Below, piece by piece: positions 48,160-60,840 of a DNA stretch of 64,000 nucleotides (positions are counted from its first letter, which is position 1; each line of letters starts with the position of its first letter). The DNA comes from Corbicula japonica (Eukaryota > Mollusca > Bivalvia > Venerida > Cyrenidae), in assembly GCA_038501625.1 (NCBI GenBank), contig JAZAYU010000052.1:3253955-3317954 (forward strand), given 5' to 3'. The translations under genes were made by a program, and so were the position numbers. The notes under the pieces are model-generated. The model saw only the letters and a program-made list of their open reading frames with translations. It ran no database searches and was not told the origin of the DNA.

Positions 48160-49440
48160 GAAACGTTTTTGGCGCCATTCCATGAAATTTTTCTGTCAAA
48201 ATCACATAAATTGTGAACTTAAAGCATAACATAAAAAGAAAATTTGTTTTTACCAATGAAAGATAGAACTATATTTCACTCGTGTATCATAAATTCCGGA
48301 GCTCACTCGGTGGAAATATTTCTGTATTACACCGGTAAAAACAAAGTGTGTTCAATTTCATAAGCATATAACTGTATTTTAATGTAAACTTGTCAATAAA
48401 ACCATGTAAAGCCAGCTGTTGTTTCCCTTATGTATGTGTAATTTCCTTAATCGTTTTTATATCTAAGAATAGATCTATACGATATTCATTTTACAGTGTA
48501 ATTTGTAGGGATATTGTGTGAATATCCAATCTGATACTAGTATAGACTCTAGTCGACTTGCTAGTACCATAGCTTTTTAAATTTAATTTAACACTATATA
48601 AATGACTCATCTACATAACTCTGTTAGCCATCCTAATTTATATTATGTCGTCCTTAGTTACGTACACTTTCATCAGCATTTAAATGCAACATATTACTGT
48701 GATTTAATCATTCCCCAGAGCACTACCACTGTCCTCCACTCCCGCAAAAAAGGCGCAACAGATTGCATATATTGTCATTTTCATGTCATGCATATAACGA
48801 TCTACCTAAATGAATCACGCGAACGTATCGATTGACCAATACAGCGGCTCCCTAGACAGTGTTTAAAATGTCAAAGTGCGTCCATCTTGGACTGCGCCTA
48901 AATACTGAACACAAGGGCACAAAATATATCATAGAGCAAACAAAGTTCTCCCCGTAATCCAATCAGTAGTGTTATCATTAGTCCAGCCCGTCTGGACGTT
49001 ATCAGTGACGTAGTCTATCGACTTGCTACAGATCCTGAAGTACGGAGTACGGAACGGTATGCGGTACGTGCCGGACCTATGTTGATCAGTAACCAACCTT
49101 GATTGCTTTTAGACATGATACATGTTTGTGAAATAGTGTGTAGTGCTCAAACCGGGGCTAGGCGGCGTGAATAGTTATTTGCATTCCATTCAGACCGTGC
49201 CTTCAATATTTTGGTATTTGTCGCGTTTGGTGGATTTCTAAATGCCTTTTCAAAGATTCAAAGACATGGAACAAAGAATGAGTACCACTGTCACATCTTA
49301 AAATATTACTCGTTCAAAAACAAGATTTTTCGTTAAAACCTCTGATGCACGACGGCTCAATCACATTTTATTAAAAATAGCACACAAATATTTATTTTGT
49401 TGACTTAAAGCATACTTCGATACTATTTAACTATTCACTC
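48160..49440. other. Intergenic, nothing recognised
   Basis: AT-rich sequence without a recognised gene, repeat or tRNA on either strand. Confidence 0.4.
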
Positions 49441-49464
49441 ATATATTCAGTAAACGAATGTTGT

Positions 49465-49680
49465 CGTATCATTATATTTCGTGAAGATTAAATGTTCGCG
49501 TATTTCGCGCTGAAAAAAATGTGCGCGAAAACTGACCTTATCGAAATCAAACCAATGAATATCGAGTCTTACGAGGATAGAATAATTAGGCGAGTTTATG
49601 CCCGCGCGAAAAAAGTAATTAATTTGTCTTCTGTGCGACATGTAATCCCTGCGAAATTAAATGATACCACATAAATTAAG
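49465..49680. repeat. Dispersed repeat (GGTATCATTTAATTTCGCG family), copy
   Basis: About 215 bp, ~85-90% similar by eye to 50560-50790 in the same orientation. Shared words include gtgcgcgaaaactgacctta, aatgaatatcgagtctta and tttgtcttctgtgcgacatg. Apparent open frames on both strands are repeat shadow. Confidence 0.7.
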
Positions 49681-50199
49681 GTGAAATACTTAAACGAACT
49701 TTCCGCGAAATTAGCGTTCAAAGGGCGCCGGTAATCCAATTAAACACAACAGAGGATAAGCGCACCGAATAGACTAATAAAATATTTGTCGTTGTGGCGG
49801 GTTAGCCAACATAACTAATGAGGAGTGTTTCGGTTTCTTGTGATAGCGATTGAGGCGAAAGACACACCAACACGCCAAGTCTACAGATGTTTTGGCTCTC
49901 GTCAAAATTACCTTTTTTGTCGTAAAGTTATGGGTTTTTTTCGCTCAGGGGCAAGCTGTTTTCACTAATTTAACCCAAGTAAAAATTTTAATTAGAAATA
50001 TTAATCGTTTATCCTCACTTTTATTTTACATTTGTTGTACAATTGAATAACACGTTTCTAATGACATAAAAAGCTTTTTCATAATACATTTACATGTTTT
50101 TCATATTAGAGTCTCCATTATTTTGCAATTTTAACTTGCGGTTAGTTTAACCCACGTGTTATGTTTCGAACAGATTCCTGGATCCTGGCGTGTTGGTTA

Positions 50200-50400
50200 G
50201 TTGGCGAAGCATAAACAAGCAACAAAACCCATCGAGTTGATGGATGGGTTGGATTTATTTCACCAAGACAACCTGTACATGTTTTGTTTTTCATATGAGA
50301 ACCTGTTTGGGCAAGTGTGAGGGTGGTGCACAATATATACCGGTTTACATCCCAAATTTCAAATTGTTTTGCAATTGACCGTTCCAAGGCAGTAACCTAA
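50200..50400 (-). repeat. Dispersed repeat family C, copy 3
   Basis: On the minus strand it shows ggttactgccttggaacgg, tgcaccaccctcacacttgc, acaggttctcatatg and a caccaagacaacc stretch seen in the family. An 81-codon minus-strand frame here is a repeat shadow. Confidence 0.6.
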
Positions 50401-50559
50401 ATGGTAACTCCGATAGAAGAACTTTTTTTTTATCAAACCTCAGATGCAATACGACTCAAGAACTTGTGGGCATGTAGAACACAATTATTAATTATGTTGA
50501 CTCTGATCATTTACGATGCTATTTCGATATCAGCTCTTATATTCAGTTGCAAACAAATA

Positions 50560-50790
50560 CTGTGGTATCATTACATTTCGAGAAGATTTAATGTTCGCTT
50601 ATTTTACACTGAACAAAGTGCGCGAAAACTGACCTTACCGAAATCAAAACAATGAATATCGAGTCTTATGAGGATAAGACAATTAGAATTTATGCCCGTG
50701 TAAAAAAGTAATTTATTTGTCTTCTGTGCGACATGTGATCCCTGCGAAATAAAATGATACCACATCATTTGAGATGAAATTAAAAACTGA
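50560..50790. repeat. Dispersed repeat (GGTATCATTTAATTTCGCG family), second local copy
   Basis: Direct repeat of 49465-49680 about 1.1 kb away. It opens ctgtggtatcattacatttc and closes gcgaaataaaatgataccac, so the ends are inverted copies. Confidence 0.7.
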
Positions 50791-50804
50791 TTTCCGCGCC
50801 ATAA

Positions 50805-51010
50805 GCGGGGTAATACAATTATTACCGGGGTGTCATAATATTATGACGGGGATTATAATATTATAACGAAGGGGTCATATATTATTATCGGGAGGTCAAT
50901 ATTTAATAAATAAAATCGGCGGGGGGGGGGGGGTACTTATTTTATAAGGGGGTCAGTATTTTATAGAAAAATTAAAAAATATTTATAAACAAAAATGGCC
51001 TGGGGATAAT
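50805..51010. repeat. Low-complexity G-run/ATTATA region
   Basis: Short irregular units of the form ggggtcataatattat repeat about every 25-35 bp, including one run of at least twelve G. The sequence 51010-52340 that follows shows nothing I recognise. Confidence 0.6.
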
Positions 51011-52354
51011 TATTCTATGGCGGTCAGTTACACCGGACTTGTTTTACTTCAACGTCGCTTTCCGATCCTAATCTTCAATATAGCAGCCCTGACCTTCAAT
51101 GTAGCAACCCTGATGTAGCGCGCTACAATTTCATTCGGGAAGCATAATAAATCAGAAACAGAATCTGTTGACCCAGTTGAAGATAAGTTTTCGGCATGAT
51201 CTTGGTCATGGTCTTCATCTTATTGAGGAATTACTTTACAGGGAACAATTTTTGGTGGTGTTGATTTTATTTCGATTTTGAACTGGGCTGTCACTGTCTG
51301 GAGATTTTGTTGGTACTATTATTTTTCCAGATTGGGAATCAAAAACGATTTCTTTGCCGCTAACATTGGCATCGCATGTCCTTAAGCGATTATTTCTCTC
51401 GTCAATTGACTGTCACATGTAGGACACCTTTTCTGTAGTGTGATCATAAGCACGTGAGTCGTTTATGTTGTCAAGATTCGCAATAGCTGCTCATAAGAAT
51501 CAGAAAAAAGAAAAACATCTTTGTAACGAACCGCATGCTATTTGTTTGTACTTCTTACAAAAACCTAGACACTCTATGCGAAATACAGACACACAAAATG
51601 ATGCAAATTGCCGATTTTAATGATGTGTTCATAACAACTGAGACATCTTATCGTAGCATAAACAAAAAATCACTGTTATCTCGACAAGACTTAAAGTGAC
51701 TCTTTCTTTGATTATTTTATCTTATTAAAATTAATTGTTTTAATCACATATGAATGCCTCGCTAGATGTAAAAAAAGACTCACGACAAAAATATGACCTG
51801 TCCGGAATAAGACGGCCTACGGTTTGATATCGTCAGCACCCAGTGATTATTTCTCAATCAAAACAGAATGCAGGGATAATTTAAATATACAGATAATATA
51901 ATGTCAATAAAATATGGGAAGATTTCATTATTACTTCGACAGATAGAAACAACGATGATGTTGCCATTTCACGATGCCTGATTCGGTGCAACACCGGGCG
52001 AGTATTTAATACATAGGTAGTCTTTCATTATTTGTCGTTTATTTTCGACAGGGTATCGTACTTACGCTTACTAGTACCCCGCCAGCGTATATATGGATAC
52101 GATCCTGAAACTTAAAAACGACAGGTTTATACTAGCGAGGTCGATAAAACAGTAAGTGCAGAGCAGTATCGTGAGTGAAACCCCATCCTCTCCGCCCGAG
52201 TACTGAATACTCATACTAAATTGAAAGAACACATACTAAAATTGAACAATTTCGGGCATACTGGTCAATTGCGTCATGAATCATCTTGTATAGCATTATT
52301 AATACTCTGTAACTAACAAACGTATCCTACAAATCATGGCGTCTTTAATTCTAT

Positions 52355-52480
52355 TCTGACGCCACTCAGCCCCTAGAATCTGGCATAAAGGCGATTGATC
52401 AGCCCCCACAATCCGGCATACAGGCGATTGCGCCGCCCCACAATCCGGCATACATGCGATTGCGCATGCTCCCTGCATGG
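52355..52480. repeat. ~35-bp tandem repeat, 3 units
   Basis: The words cccacaatccggcatacagg and cgattgcgc recur three times with small changes (first unit: ccctagaatctggcataaag). Non-coding. Confidence 0.8.
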
Positions 52481-53049
52481 TTCATGTAAGTGGTTCTAGC
52501 CTGCCTTAATGCCATATTATGACTGGACTAAAGGTAATTGATTTTTCTGATGTAAACCAGAACGAAACATTTTTAATAATTAATAGAAGTGAATAAAATT
52601 TGCGAGCTCGGAACTGGAGTTGAAGTATGTAATGTGCAGGGATAAAACCTTACTTCTTCCAAACGTGTAATTTGTAAATAAACTAATAAAGTTAACTGTA
52701 AGGAGACGGAAGATAACATAATGCATTATTGTCATTTTGGAATCAAAAATCTAAAATCTAAATATTTTTGCACTTTTGACAGAATTTACACGTGTAAACA
52801 TTATTTGTTATTTTCAGCAATGAGCAAGCTATCTCATCAAACGTGGCCAAATCGGAATGCGATGACATCTCTGCAATCATTCTTCCGCCAGCAATGAAAA
52901 AGATCCCGTTGAACGAAGGGTTCGGCTCTCCAAAGAAAAGACTCAAATTACAAAAAGAAACTAACGCTGTTTGAAAAATTGCCTGAAAGTGACAAAATTG
53001 AAATATACCTGGTTTGTTAACCAATTTATGTCAAAAAAGTTATATATGC

Positions 53050-53350
53050 TTATCAGGAATCGCCATACTCACAAAACACAGCCTCCCCACGCAGCGAAAA
53101 AGAAGAGAAGAAGAAGAGAGAGAGAGAGAACATGTTTTTTTATAAGTATGTCAATTCAAATAGGGCGCCACAAACAATTAACGAAGAATAGAACCTTTGT
53201 GGATACCGCCTTGGAACGGTCAGTAGCAAAACAAATTGCCACTGGGGGTTAAAACCAGGTTCTAGGGTGCACCAACCTCACACTTGCCCCAACAGGTTCT
53301 CGTATCACAAAGCAAGTACAAGTTGTCTTGATGAAATAACAAATGCTTAG
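53050..53350 (+). repeat. Dispersed repeat family C, copy 4
   Basis: The most complete copy: tatcaggaatcgccatactc, cacagcctccccacgcag, a (GA)n run, gccacaaacaattaacgaag, ataccgccttggaacggtca, gtgcaccaacctcacacttg and aacaggttctcgtat. Its right half continues into the tRNA-bearing duplication. Confidence 0.7.
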
Positions 53351-53855
53351 ATAAGCAATTTAAAATAAATAAAGATGTCGTGGAAGCCAATCCTGATAAA
53401 ATATTTATGCCATGAATAGAAGAAAAGAATCTGCCTCTCGATATTTATTATGAAACACATTGGTGTTGGTTAAGACAGAGAATTTTCTGAATGAATGCGA
53501 GTGGATGCAGCCAGCTTGCGTCCTGCAAATGATTACACGTTATATAGCTAGTGATTGATGTCTTGGCTTTAAAAGTGTGTCATTATAATAGAATGAGTGT
53601 CTCCAGAAGGCTCCAGGGGGGATCGAACCCCCGACCTCCTGTTTACTAGACAGGCGCTCTAACCACTGAGCTATGGAGCCTGTACATTTTTAGCCTTCCT
53701 TTTCATAAATTTATACAAAACCAGGTTTCGGTTTTGGATATTGTACATACAAATAGGTATGTTCAGTTATGAGTTATAGCTTAAAGTCATATCTTAAAAA
53801 TAGCAACGCACTCGAATGTGTATTTTTAATTCAAAAGAAGTCCGTTTAAACAAAC
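53236..53855. repeat. Segmental duplication, unit 1 (with tRNA-Thr)
   Basis: About 620 bp that recur at 63370-64000 in the same orientation, with ~95% identity by eye. The duplication includes the tRNA gene and flanks on both sides. Confidence 0.88.
53609..53680 (-). tRNA. tRNA-Thr (anticodon AGT)
   Basis: Read on the minus strand, 72 nt fold into a full clover leaf. The acceptor stem GGCTCCA pairs with TGGAGCC; the D arm is GCTC...GAGC; the anticodon stem CCTGT/ACAGG holds loop CTAGTAA with anticodon AGT; the T arm GGGGG/CCCCC holds TTCGATC. A and B boxes are intact. CCA is not encoded, as usual in eukaryotes. A T-run terminator (cacttttaaag) follows about 35 nt downstream. It would decode ACU, and after A34 editing to inosine also ACC and ACA. 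Confidence 0.95.
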
Positions 53856-55269
53856 AAAAACAATGAACCTAATTTCTGATGATAATCAAATCTTGTATAT
53901 AGATATACATTGTATTTTTCCACCAACTCTGTGTTTTATTTTGACATGGTGTTGTCGTATGGCGATACAGTCATCGGCGTTTTCGGGAAAATAAACATGT
54001 CGTCTGCGTCTGCATACGGTTATGTTTATGTTTAAAAAATAACGACTTAAAGCGCCGTTGTATATTCAGTCATTTGATTGTTATGATAATTAAATGGAAA
54101 AAGTGATCTTTGAAGTAGTCGTTTTCTGCTTGCTACATTAAAACAATAACAATAGAATTGTGTAAATTGCATCGCATGTGTTTGTAAGTGAAATTAATGA
54201 ATTTTGTTAAATTCTGTAGGTTTGTAATTTTAACAAATTGGAGATTAACAAACTGTCCACACGATTCTTGATGGTATCCATCATGGAATCAACTGGTGAA
54301 TATATTGCTGCATTGTCTAACCTGAACCCCTAGGTCCTCTTGCACTGAGGGAGCCTAGCTAATGGCTAATGTGCTCTAGTGCAGTAACACTCACCATGCA
54401 AGCTATGTTACAAAGCAGATTAGCATGCTGCAGAAGGTGATTAATAGCCAAAGGGTACATAACAAGCATTTTTATGAAAATAATTTCCCTTTTCATATTG
54501 TGAAAGTAGTGCATACCCAAACTCTAAAAGATAGACATTTTTAAAAGTCACATTAGAAAGAATACACTAAATGGTTGTTATAACATACATATCATTTTTA
54601 CTAAATATAGTGTATTAAAAAATATTATAATGCTGGAAAATACTATTGTACACCTCCATTTTAAAATATCAGGAAGCTATTGTATCTAGAATAATTTTTT
54701 TTCAATATGAATTGTCTATTGTTTATTTGAGTTTAACAAATGTTTAATGCGTGATCCATACAAACAAGACATTAAAGCTAATGTCTGAGCTTTAACCCTT
54801 CATGTGATGTGGATGTTACCACAGTGTAGATCAAGATCAGCCGACGCATCTGCGCTGTTCACTTTAACATTCATTAAGTTATTTCTGACCAAGAAGCGAC
54901 CAGTATAACCCGGATCAGGATGTTCCGGATGATCGGGATGAAACCCGGTAGCACTAGTTACTGAAAAATAAACATTATCCCATTACAAACTAATATAACC
55001 GATTATGTTTAAATGCTGATCTGCGTCTACACCGGATCTGGAACTCAAAATCTTACCACTTTAATGGTTAACAGTCATTATTAGCATTAATATGTATCAT
55101 GCTTTTCCTAAAAGAATCGAATACGAATATTTTATTTCAGCATAAAACATTTTACAATGTCTATAGCCTGTATAATAACATATATAGAGAGAGACACACA
55201 ATAATAACAAAATAAGGAGGTTTTCTGAGGAAAAAAAAGTACATGCATTTGGTAAACAACATGTGTAAC
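53681..55269. other. Intergenic with one dispersed repeat
   Basis: AT-rich. 54780-54960 shows a diverged TGATCAGGATCT-type repeat (gtagatcaagatcagccgac, cggatcaggatgttccgg). No gene is seen. Confidence 0.4.
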
Positions 55270-55281
55270 ATTAGATGTAGA

Positions 55282-55782
55282 TCATGATACACGTATTCGA
55301 TCAGCGAAGTATATATATTTTGACAAATTATAAATTGTTTTCTTCGATTTTGATGACATAATTATTTCAAATTTTTTAATTGTAGGCCAATGACAAAAAT
55401 ATGGTGTTAAATATTTTCTTCTTAAATTTCTGTAATTTGGACAAACAAGCAAAAAATGAAATTCGTTTTCTAAAACACCCATACTGCAAGACCTGCATAT
55501 TCTTCGATTTTGATCTAAATTTTCGTATCTTCCGGTTTCTATCATCAAGTTATGAGCTGATATTCGGAATTTAGTTAATGCAATCTTATATTTACCGTCA
55601 GGTAATATTTTTAAGTATGTTTCTAAGTCGAACGCATGTTTAAATATACTGTATGATTTTAAGCGGCTGGAATTATTTACTTCCGCATACCAAGATTGAA
55701 GATAATTATCAATAATTCGTTGTTTTATCATATCGAATGGAATAAAAATATCAAATTGATTATCCCATATATATGAAAGACC
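55282..55782 (-). pseudogene. LINE C-terminal knuckle region
   Basis: Continues in the same frame directly after the TAA that ends the reverse transcriptase, starting GLSYIWDNQFD. It carries CRSCSMGVLENEFHFLLVC, a CCHC-like C-x2-C...H...C motif found at the end of many LINE ORF2 proteins. The frame ends at TGA near 55282. Confidence 0.8.
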
Positions 55783-57402
55783 TTAATTATTTAATATATT
55801 TTTTATATTCAGAGCCCAATTTCTTCCGTTACGTATTTGACCACGATCGCAGTCTTGTTTTAAGAGTGTGTAAATAATTTTTGGTAATTCTGTATTATTC
55901 TGATTCAAAAGTTTAAGCCAATATTTAATCATTATAACCTTTCGGCGCACGAAAAATGGGATACGCCCCAGTTCCCCATAAAGGGCAGCCAAGTTAGTTG
56001 ATTTTCGGACACCTAATATTCTACGTAAAAATTTCGTATGTACCATCTCTATATCGGTGGCACTGTGCATGCCCCAAATCTCAGCGCTAAAGTTCAAAAT
56101 AGATCCTACGAGAGTATCAAATAAGTAACATTTCCTGGTAATAGGTAATTCTATTTCTTTGAAAATTGTAAATAAATTATATAACGCAAAGGATGCATGC
56201 TGGGCGATGACACGCTGGCTTCTTAAGAAGTTACCATTTTTGTAGAATGTAAGCCCCAGGTATTTGAACGATTCAACAACCTCTATGGCTGTACCATATA
56301 TGTGGAAATTAAAGGTGGACCTTCCGTTTTCAAAAATCATAGCTTTTGTTTTAGTGGTATTGATTTTCAGACCCCAGACTTGACAATAATTTTCAACATC
56401 TGTAAGCATTTTTTGTAGTGTTTCAGGCGATTTTGCGAATAATACTTGATCATCGGCGAAAAGTAATAAAAATATTTTTATTTCATTTATTGTGAAGATT
56501 CCTTCAAGATCAGTGTTTATATTTTCTGTAATATCATTGACGAAAAGCATAAAAAGTAATGGGGAACTCGGGTCCCCTTGTTTCAAACCGATATGTGATT
56601 CAAAAAATTGTGAAAAGGTTCCTTTGAAACGAACGCACGATTTAACAGTTGCGTACATAGATTGAAGAGCTTTGACTATTTTTGAACTTGCTCTTTGTTG
56701 TAAGAGCTTTTGCCATAAAAACGATCTATCAATTTTATCGAAACATAATTCGTAATCTATGAAAATACAGTATAATTTTTCTTTGGAATTCAATACTTTA
56801 GTGATAATTGAATGTAGAACGAATATACAGTCGATAATGGATTTACCTTTCTGAAATCCAAATTGGTTTTTATTGACTTTTTCTAGACGATATGACCAGT
56901 CTGTTAATCTATTTAACAAAATTTGTGAATATACTTTAGAAAGAATATTTACTAGTGTTATACCTCTATAATTTCGCGGGTCGTTTTTTGATCCCTTTTT
57001 GAAAATTGGTGAGATTATTCCTTCTCCCCATGACGTGGGATATTCGCACGTTTGAAACATTCTATTATATAGTTTTAACAAAAACGGGGAAATAATATCA
57101 TAGACTGATTTAAAAATTTCACTGCTCAATTGATCGTTTCCGGGTGATTTGTTATTTTTTTGTGTAAACACTGCTTTTCGAATTTCTGTTTCTGTGATAT
57201 CCATATCGAGGCTTTCGTCGAAAATATTTTCGTCTATTTCGTTATTAATATTATTTTCATCGTTGTTCATTTCTGAGCCAAACATTGATTGAAAGTGTTC
57301 GTATAATTGGTTGACAGTTAATGAATCGTCGTCTTCGGGTTTCGGTTTGTAAGTATTTTTTATATTTTGCATGATCTGAAAATTCGGTGAAATTTTCAAC
57401 AC
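55783..57402 (-). pseudogene. LINE reverse transcriptase
   Basis: 539 codons on the minus strand. RT blocks in order: PISWGEGIISPIFKK-like region (read here as TSWGEGIISPIFKKGS), NYRGITLVNILSKVYSQILL, NQFGFQKGKSIIDCIFV, YCIFIDYELCFDKI, GLKQGDPSSPLLFMLFVND and the catalytic FADD in LLLFADDQVLFA. It overlaps the endonuclease frame (57257-57402) out of frame. A single in-frame TAA at 55783-55785 stops it before the C-terminal knuckle. The catalytic residues remain. Confidence 0.9.
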
Positions 57403-58171
57403 AGAATGTTTTTAAAGTATCAAAATCTGTAAAATTTAATAACAGATAATCAACTACACTAACACCCCTATGCGAGCAAAAAGTGATTTCCCCATTATCT
57501 ATACGACCGTTAGCTATAACAATACCGCAAGTAATACAAAGATCAAGTAGACGTCGTCCGTTTTGGTCAAGTACTTGGTCTACATTTTTCCGTTGAGGTA
57601 TTTCGTTTTCGTTAATGAAAAATAAGTTTTGATCTAAGTATTTGTCGCGGGTAATGTGATCTAAATTGTTGGAAGTTCGACTATTCATATCGCCAGAAAT
57701 ATAAACTTTGCCCAAAGTGTTATATCTAACGATATCAGTTTCTAATAAATCAAAAATATCAGTATCAAAATTTGACAAAACTGTGGAATTTGTAGGAGGG
57801 ATATAAACATGTCCTAAGTAAACATCTTGTTGGAATGGAAATAAGTCACCACATATTTTCACCCAAAGTATACCTTGTTGATGTTTTTCAACAACATTTA
57901 TATATTTCTTTAAATGACATTTATAGTAAAAAGAAATGCCGCCGCTAAAGCGACCCCTTCGAGAGTTATTAGACTTATTTCCATAGATTAAGTCACAATA
58001 GTATCCGTTTATATTAACATTTAAACTGTCTTGTGTAGATAACCATGTTTCATTTAAGAAAACTAGATCAAATTTTGAAATATATTCTATAAAGTCTTGA
58101 TCCCCAAGTTTTCGTCTAAGTCCGTTAGCATTCCATGCTAAGATCTTTAGATGATCCTCATCTTGACCCCT
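57257..58171 (-). pseudogene. LINE endonuclease (APE-type) fragment
   Basis: Open for 305 codons on the minus strand below a TAG at 58172-58174. Begins near KILAWNANGLRRKLG, the first motif of APE-like endonucleases, then FLNETWL, the VYISGDMNSR (GDxN) motif and FSDHA (SDH). It leaves frame near 57370, where the reverse-transcriptase frame takes over, and a C-terminal part of the domain seems deleted. In life it nicks target DNA for reverse transcription. Confidence 0.85.
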
Positions 58172-58185
58172 CTAGCGTGCTGACG

Positions 58186-58671
58186 TGGCTGTTCCCCCTG
58201 TTGATAACGGTTGATGTTCGACCCCATCGATATAAAGCTTCATAGTATTTATCTAAAAGAATCATAGTATTTATTGAAAATGGTGTATCCGAGATTGTAT
58301 TGGAAAACGCTTTATCCGAAACCTATTCAACTAGGCTTTATCGCGATTTATCTCAGATGCTATTGATCCATTGAAAATGAATAACATAAATTGATTATTT
58401 TCTGTCAAACTTAGTTGTTAGGCTAAATGACTAACGGATGAACAACAAATTTAGTTGCCTTGTGACTGACCCTTTGCGAAGCTATCAAGGTGCAGGTAAT
58501 CCGGACTACGATCATACATTTGTTTGTCGTTAAATAACATTATGCACAAAATGATAATAAAAATACCATATAAAAAGCATATCAAGATTTTTTTTCAAAT
58601 CTTATATTAAACTCCACGTCATTCGCCTTTGCCCTAGATCATAAATCTAGTTCCACGTAATTTGCCATTTC
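58186..58671. other. Flank of the LINE, nothing recognised
   Basis: AT-rich; no poly-A tail or target duplication could be assigned with confidence. Confidence 0.35.
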
Positions 58672-58812
58672 GAAATATCATAAAACTAAGATTGGAGATC
58701 AGTCTCAAACTTTAAGGATGTGATTGGCTGAAATGGCGAATGTTCCCCATTCAGCCAATCAGATGTTTGAGATTTGAGACTGGTCTCCAATCTTAGTTTT
58801 ATGATTTTGGGC
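58672..58812. mobile_element. Palindromic MITE, copy 6
   Basis: Starts tatcataaaactaagattgg and ends ttttatgattttgggc. The core reads gattggctgaaatggcgaat, mirrored with small deletions around tgttccc. Confidence 0.82.
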
Positions 58813-58952
58813 TCTTATTGTTTTGAGTCATGAAAAATGTAGGTTATAAGATATGCCTAACGTTTACTGCGATTTATCCAAAAAAAACCTAAATATTTGG
58901 TGAATTGATTCGAATTCTGCACTTTCAAATTGGTAATGCCTTGAAATTTAAG

Positions 58953-59676
58953 TATAGGTTATAGTTTATTTGGAGGCTTGTATGAAAATTAAACGGTCTT
59001 TGTCATTGAATGGCCCGTAAACATGTAGAATATTTTTGGAAGTGAATAATGCAATTTCTTTCTCTGAAAACACCGTGTGAACATAACTGACTCTCAGGAA
59101 AAAAAAACTGTGTAGCAGTCTGTCCTTGGGTTGAGAAACAAGGGTGGTTCATCCGTGAAAGTTCTATTTGGCCCGTTACTTCATAAATAAATATTTAATT
59201 GCATAGCAAAATAGTTTATATTTGGACCGACGGGCTCATCCCTGTAGTCTGGTCACGACTGACACTTCTTGCTATTAGATTCACTAGCTTATTTGTGACA
59301 AAAAAGGGAAAGTGCAAATACTGATCAGATGACATCGATTTTATGGGTGATCTGGATCTAAACTGGCCGCCTATGTGACAACAGACGTATCTATGAATTA
59401 AGCAATTTAAGAAGATTATCATAAGCTAAAAAAATCAGAGCTAAAATATTTAAAAGATTTACTTTTCTCCAGACTTTCTAAGTCACGCCTCCTTGAACAC
59501 TGTAGAAGATCGTTCACGAGCTATACATGTTTATCAATAAATGTTTGAACAATATTGTAGAGGAAATCGACCTTTAATAAACACATTTCAGACGCGCGAC
59601 TTTATGAGAATTAAGGTTCGAAATATTTGAAAAATACTGCATTGTCATTGGCTCAAAAATAATTTCGACCATTATT
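58953..59676 (-). mobile_element. ~0.7-kb dispersed element, copy B
   Basis: Inverse copy of 23766-24656. It keeps one hairpin arm (tagtttatttggaggcttgt) but lacks the second arm present in copy A. Shared blocks include cactttcccttttttgtcac (as its complement) and acacatttcagacgcgcgac. Confidence 0.75.
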
Positions 59677-60039
59677 ACTTTATCGATTAAGATCTTGCTA
59701 CTTATACTTTAACGGTAAGTAACGACAACAACTGAAACGCGGTTAATAAATAAATCAATTCGCGATTTCAAAAAATGGTTAATAATTTCAACTCCCATCT
59801 TTTATTTTGTCGCAACAACAATGCAGAGTAATTTTACTTTGATTTCACTGTAATGTATTTGCAATATTTAACTTGTAGGATACTGTATCTTATTTGATTT
59901 TCCCTCTGCGTTTTACCTAAGAAGAAATAAAAAATAATGAAAAAAGGAAAACCTACCAAACCTACCAAACCTTGCTTCATCTGGAATCTTCTTCTGTGAA
60001 ACTGAAACAAAAAGAAAACAAAAACACAACACAATGTCC

Positions 60040-60190
60040 TTACACGTCAATCCTCTCACTCAATCACTCACTCACCATCCATCCATCCAGCCATCATCCA
60101 TCCAATCACTCATCTCTTACTCACGCACTCAATGAATCTATCATTACTCAATAAATCACTCATCACTCATCTCTCACACACGCACTCTCT
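60040..60190. repeat. CTCACT/CATC simple repeat
   Basis: Irregular tetranucleotide repeats ctca and atcc across about 150 bp. Non-coding. Confidence 0.8.
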
Positions 60191-60606
60191 ATCTATTTAT
60201 CTATTTTTCCTTTCTCGCTTTACCTTTCTTTCTTTTCCGCTATCTATTTAACTTTCTCTCTTCCTTGTTTTCTATCTATCTTTCTCAAGTTCATTCTTTG
60301 TGTGTTTATTAGTTTTTGAATATTTTTAATTCGTTTTGTTTCTTTCCTTCTAAATTTAATTCCTAATTTACATTGTGTTTTTTTTTACTTTCTTAATTTC
60401 ATTCTCAATTTCATTCTTTGTGTTTTTTCTTTCCATATTAACTAAATTCATTTTTTCTTTATTTTTTTTCCTAATTTTTTTTCTTTCCTTCTTTCCTAAA
60501 TTCATTTTTTTCTTTCTTTCTTTTCTAAATTCATGTTTTCTTTCCTTCTTTCCTTAATTCATTATTTTAAAAATTTCTTTCTTTCTTTTATTCTCTCCTT
60601 CCCCCC

Positions 60607-60642
<36 letters not shown>

Positions 60643-60840
60643 AATCAGGTACACTCTCATCACTCACTTACACACTCATTACTCACACACATTACTCACA
60701 CACTTGCTCACTCACTCACACACTTGCTCACTCACTCACACACTTGCTCACTCACTCACTCACTCACTCACTCACTCACTCACTCACTCACCCACTCACA
60801 CTCACACTCACTCACACACTCAAAAACAAGAAAGAAAAAT
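60190..60840. repeat. Pyrimidine tract and (CTCA)n/(CACA)n microsatellite
   Basis: An almost pure T/C strand (ctttctttcctt units, then ctctct) from 60190 to 60640 is followed by ctcactcacaca units to 60840. Long open frames here are low-complexity artefacts. Confidence 0.88.

Larger units (their letters stand above)
55270..58185 (-). mobile_element. Non-LTR retrotransposon (LINE), inactivated
   Basis: Minus strand, read from 58185 down. An endonuclease region is followed by reverse transcriptase and a C-terminal CCHC-like knuckle. A frameshift separates the first two parts and a stop the last two; the endonuclease frame starts at a stop without an ATG, so the copy is dead and probably 5' truncated. 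No gag-like ORF1 is seen. The clade cannot be settled by eye. Confidence 0.9.
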
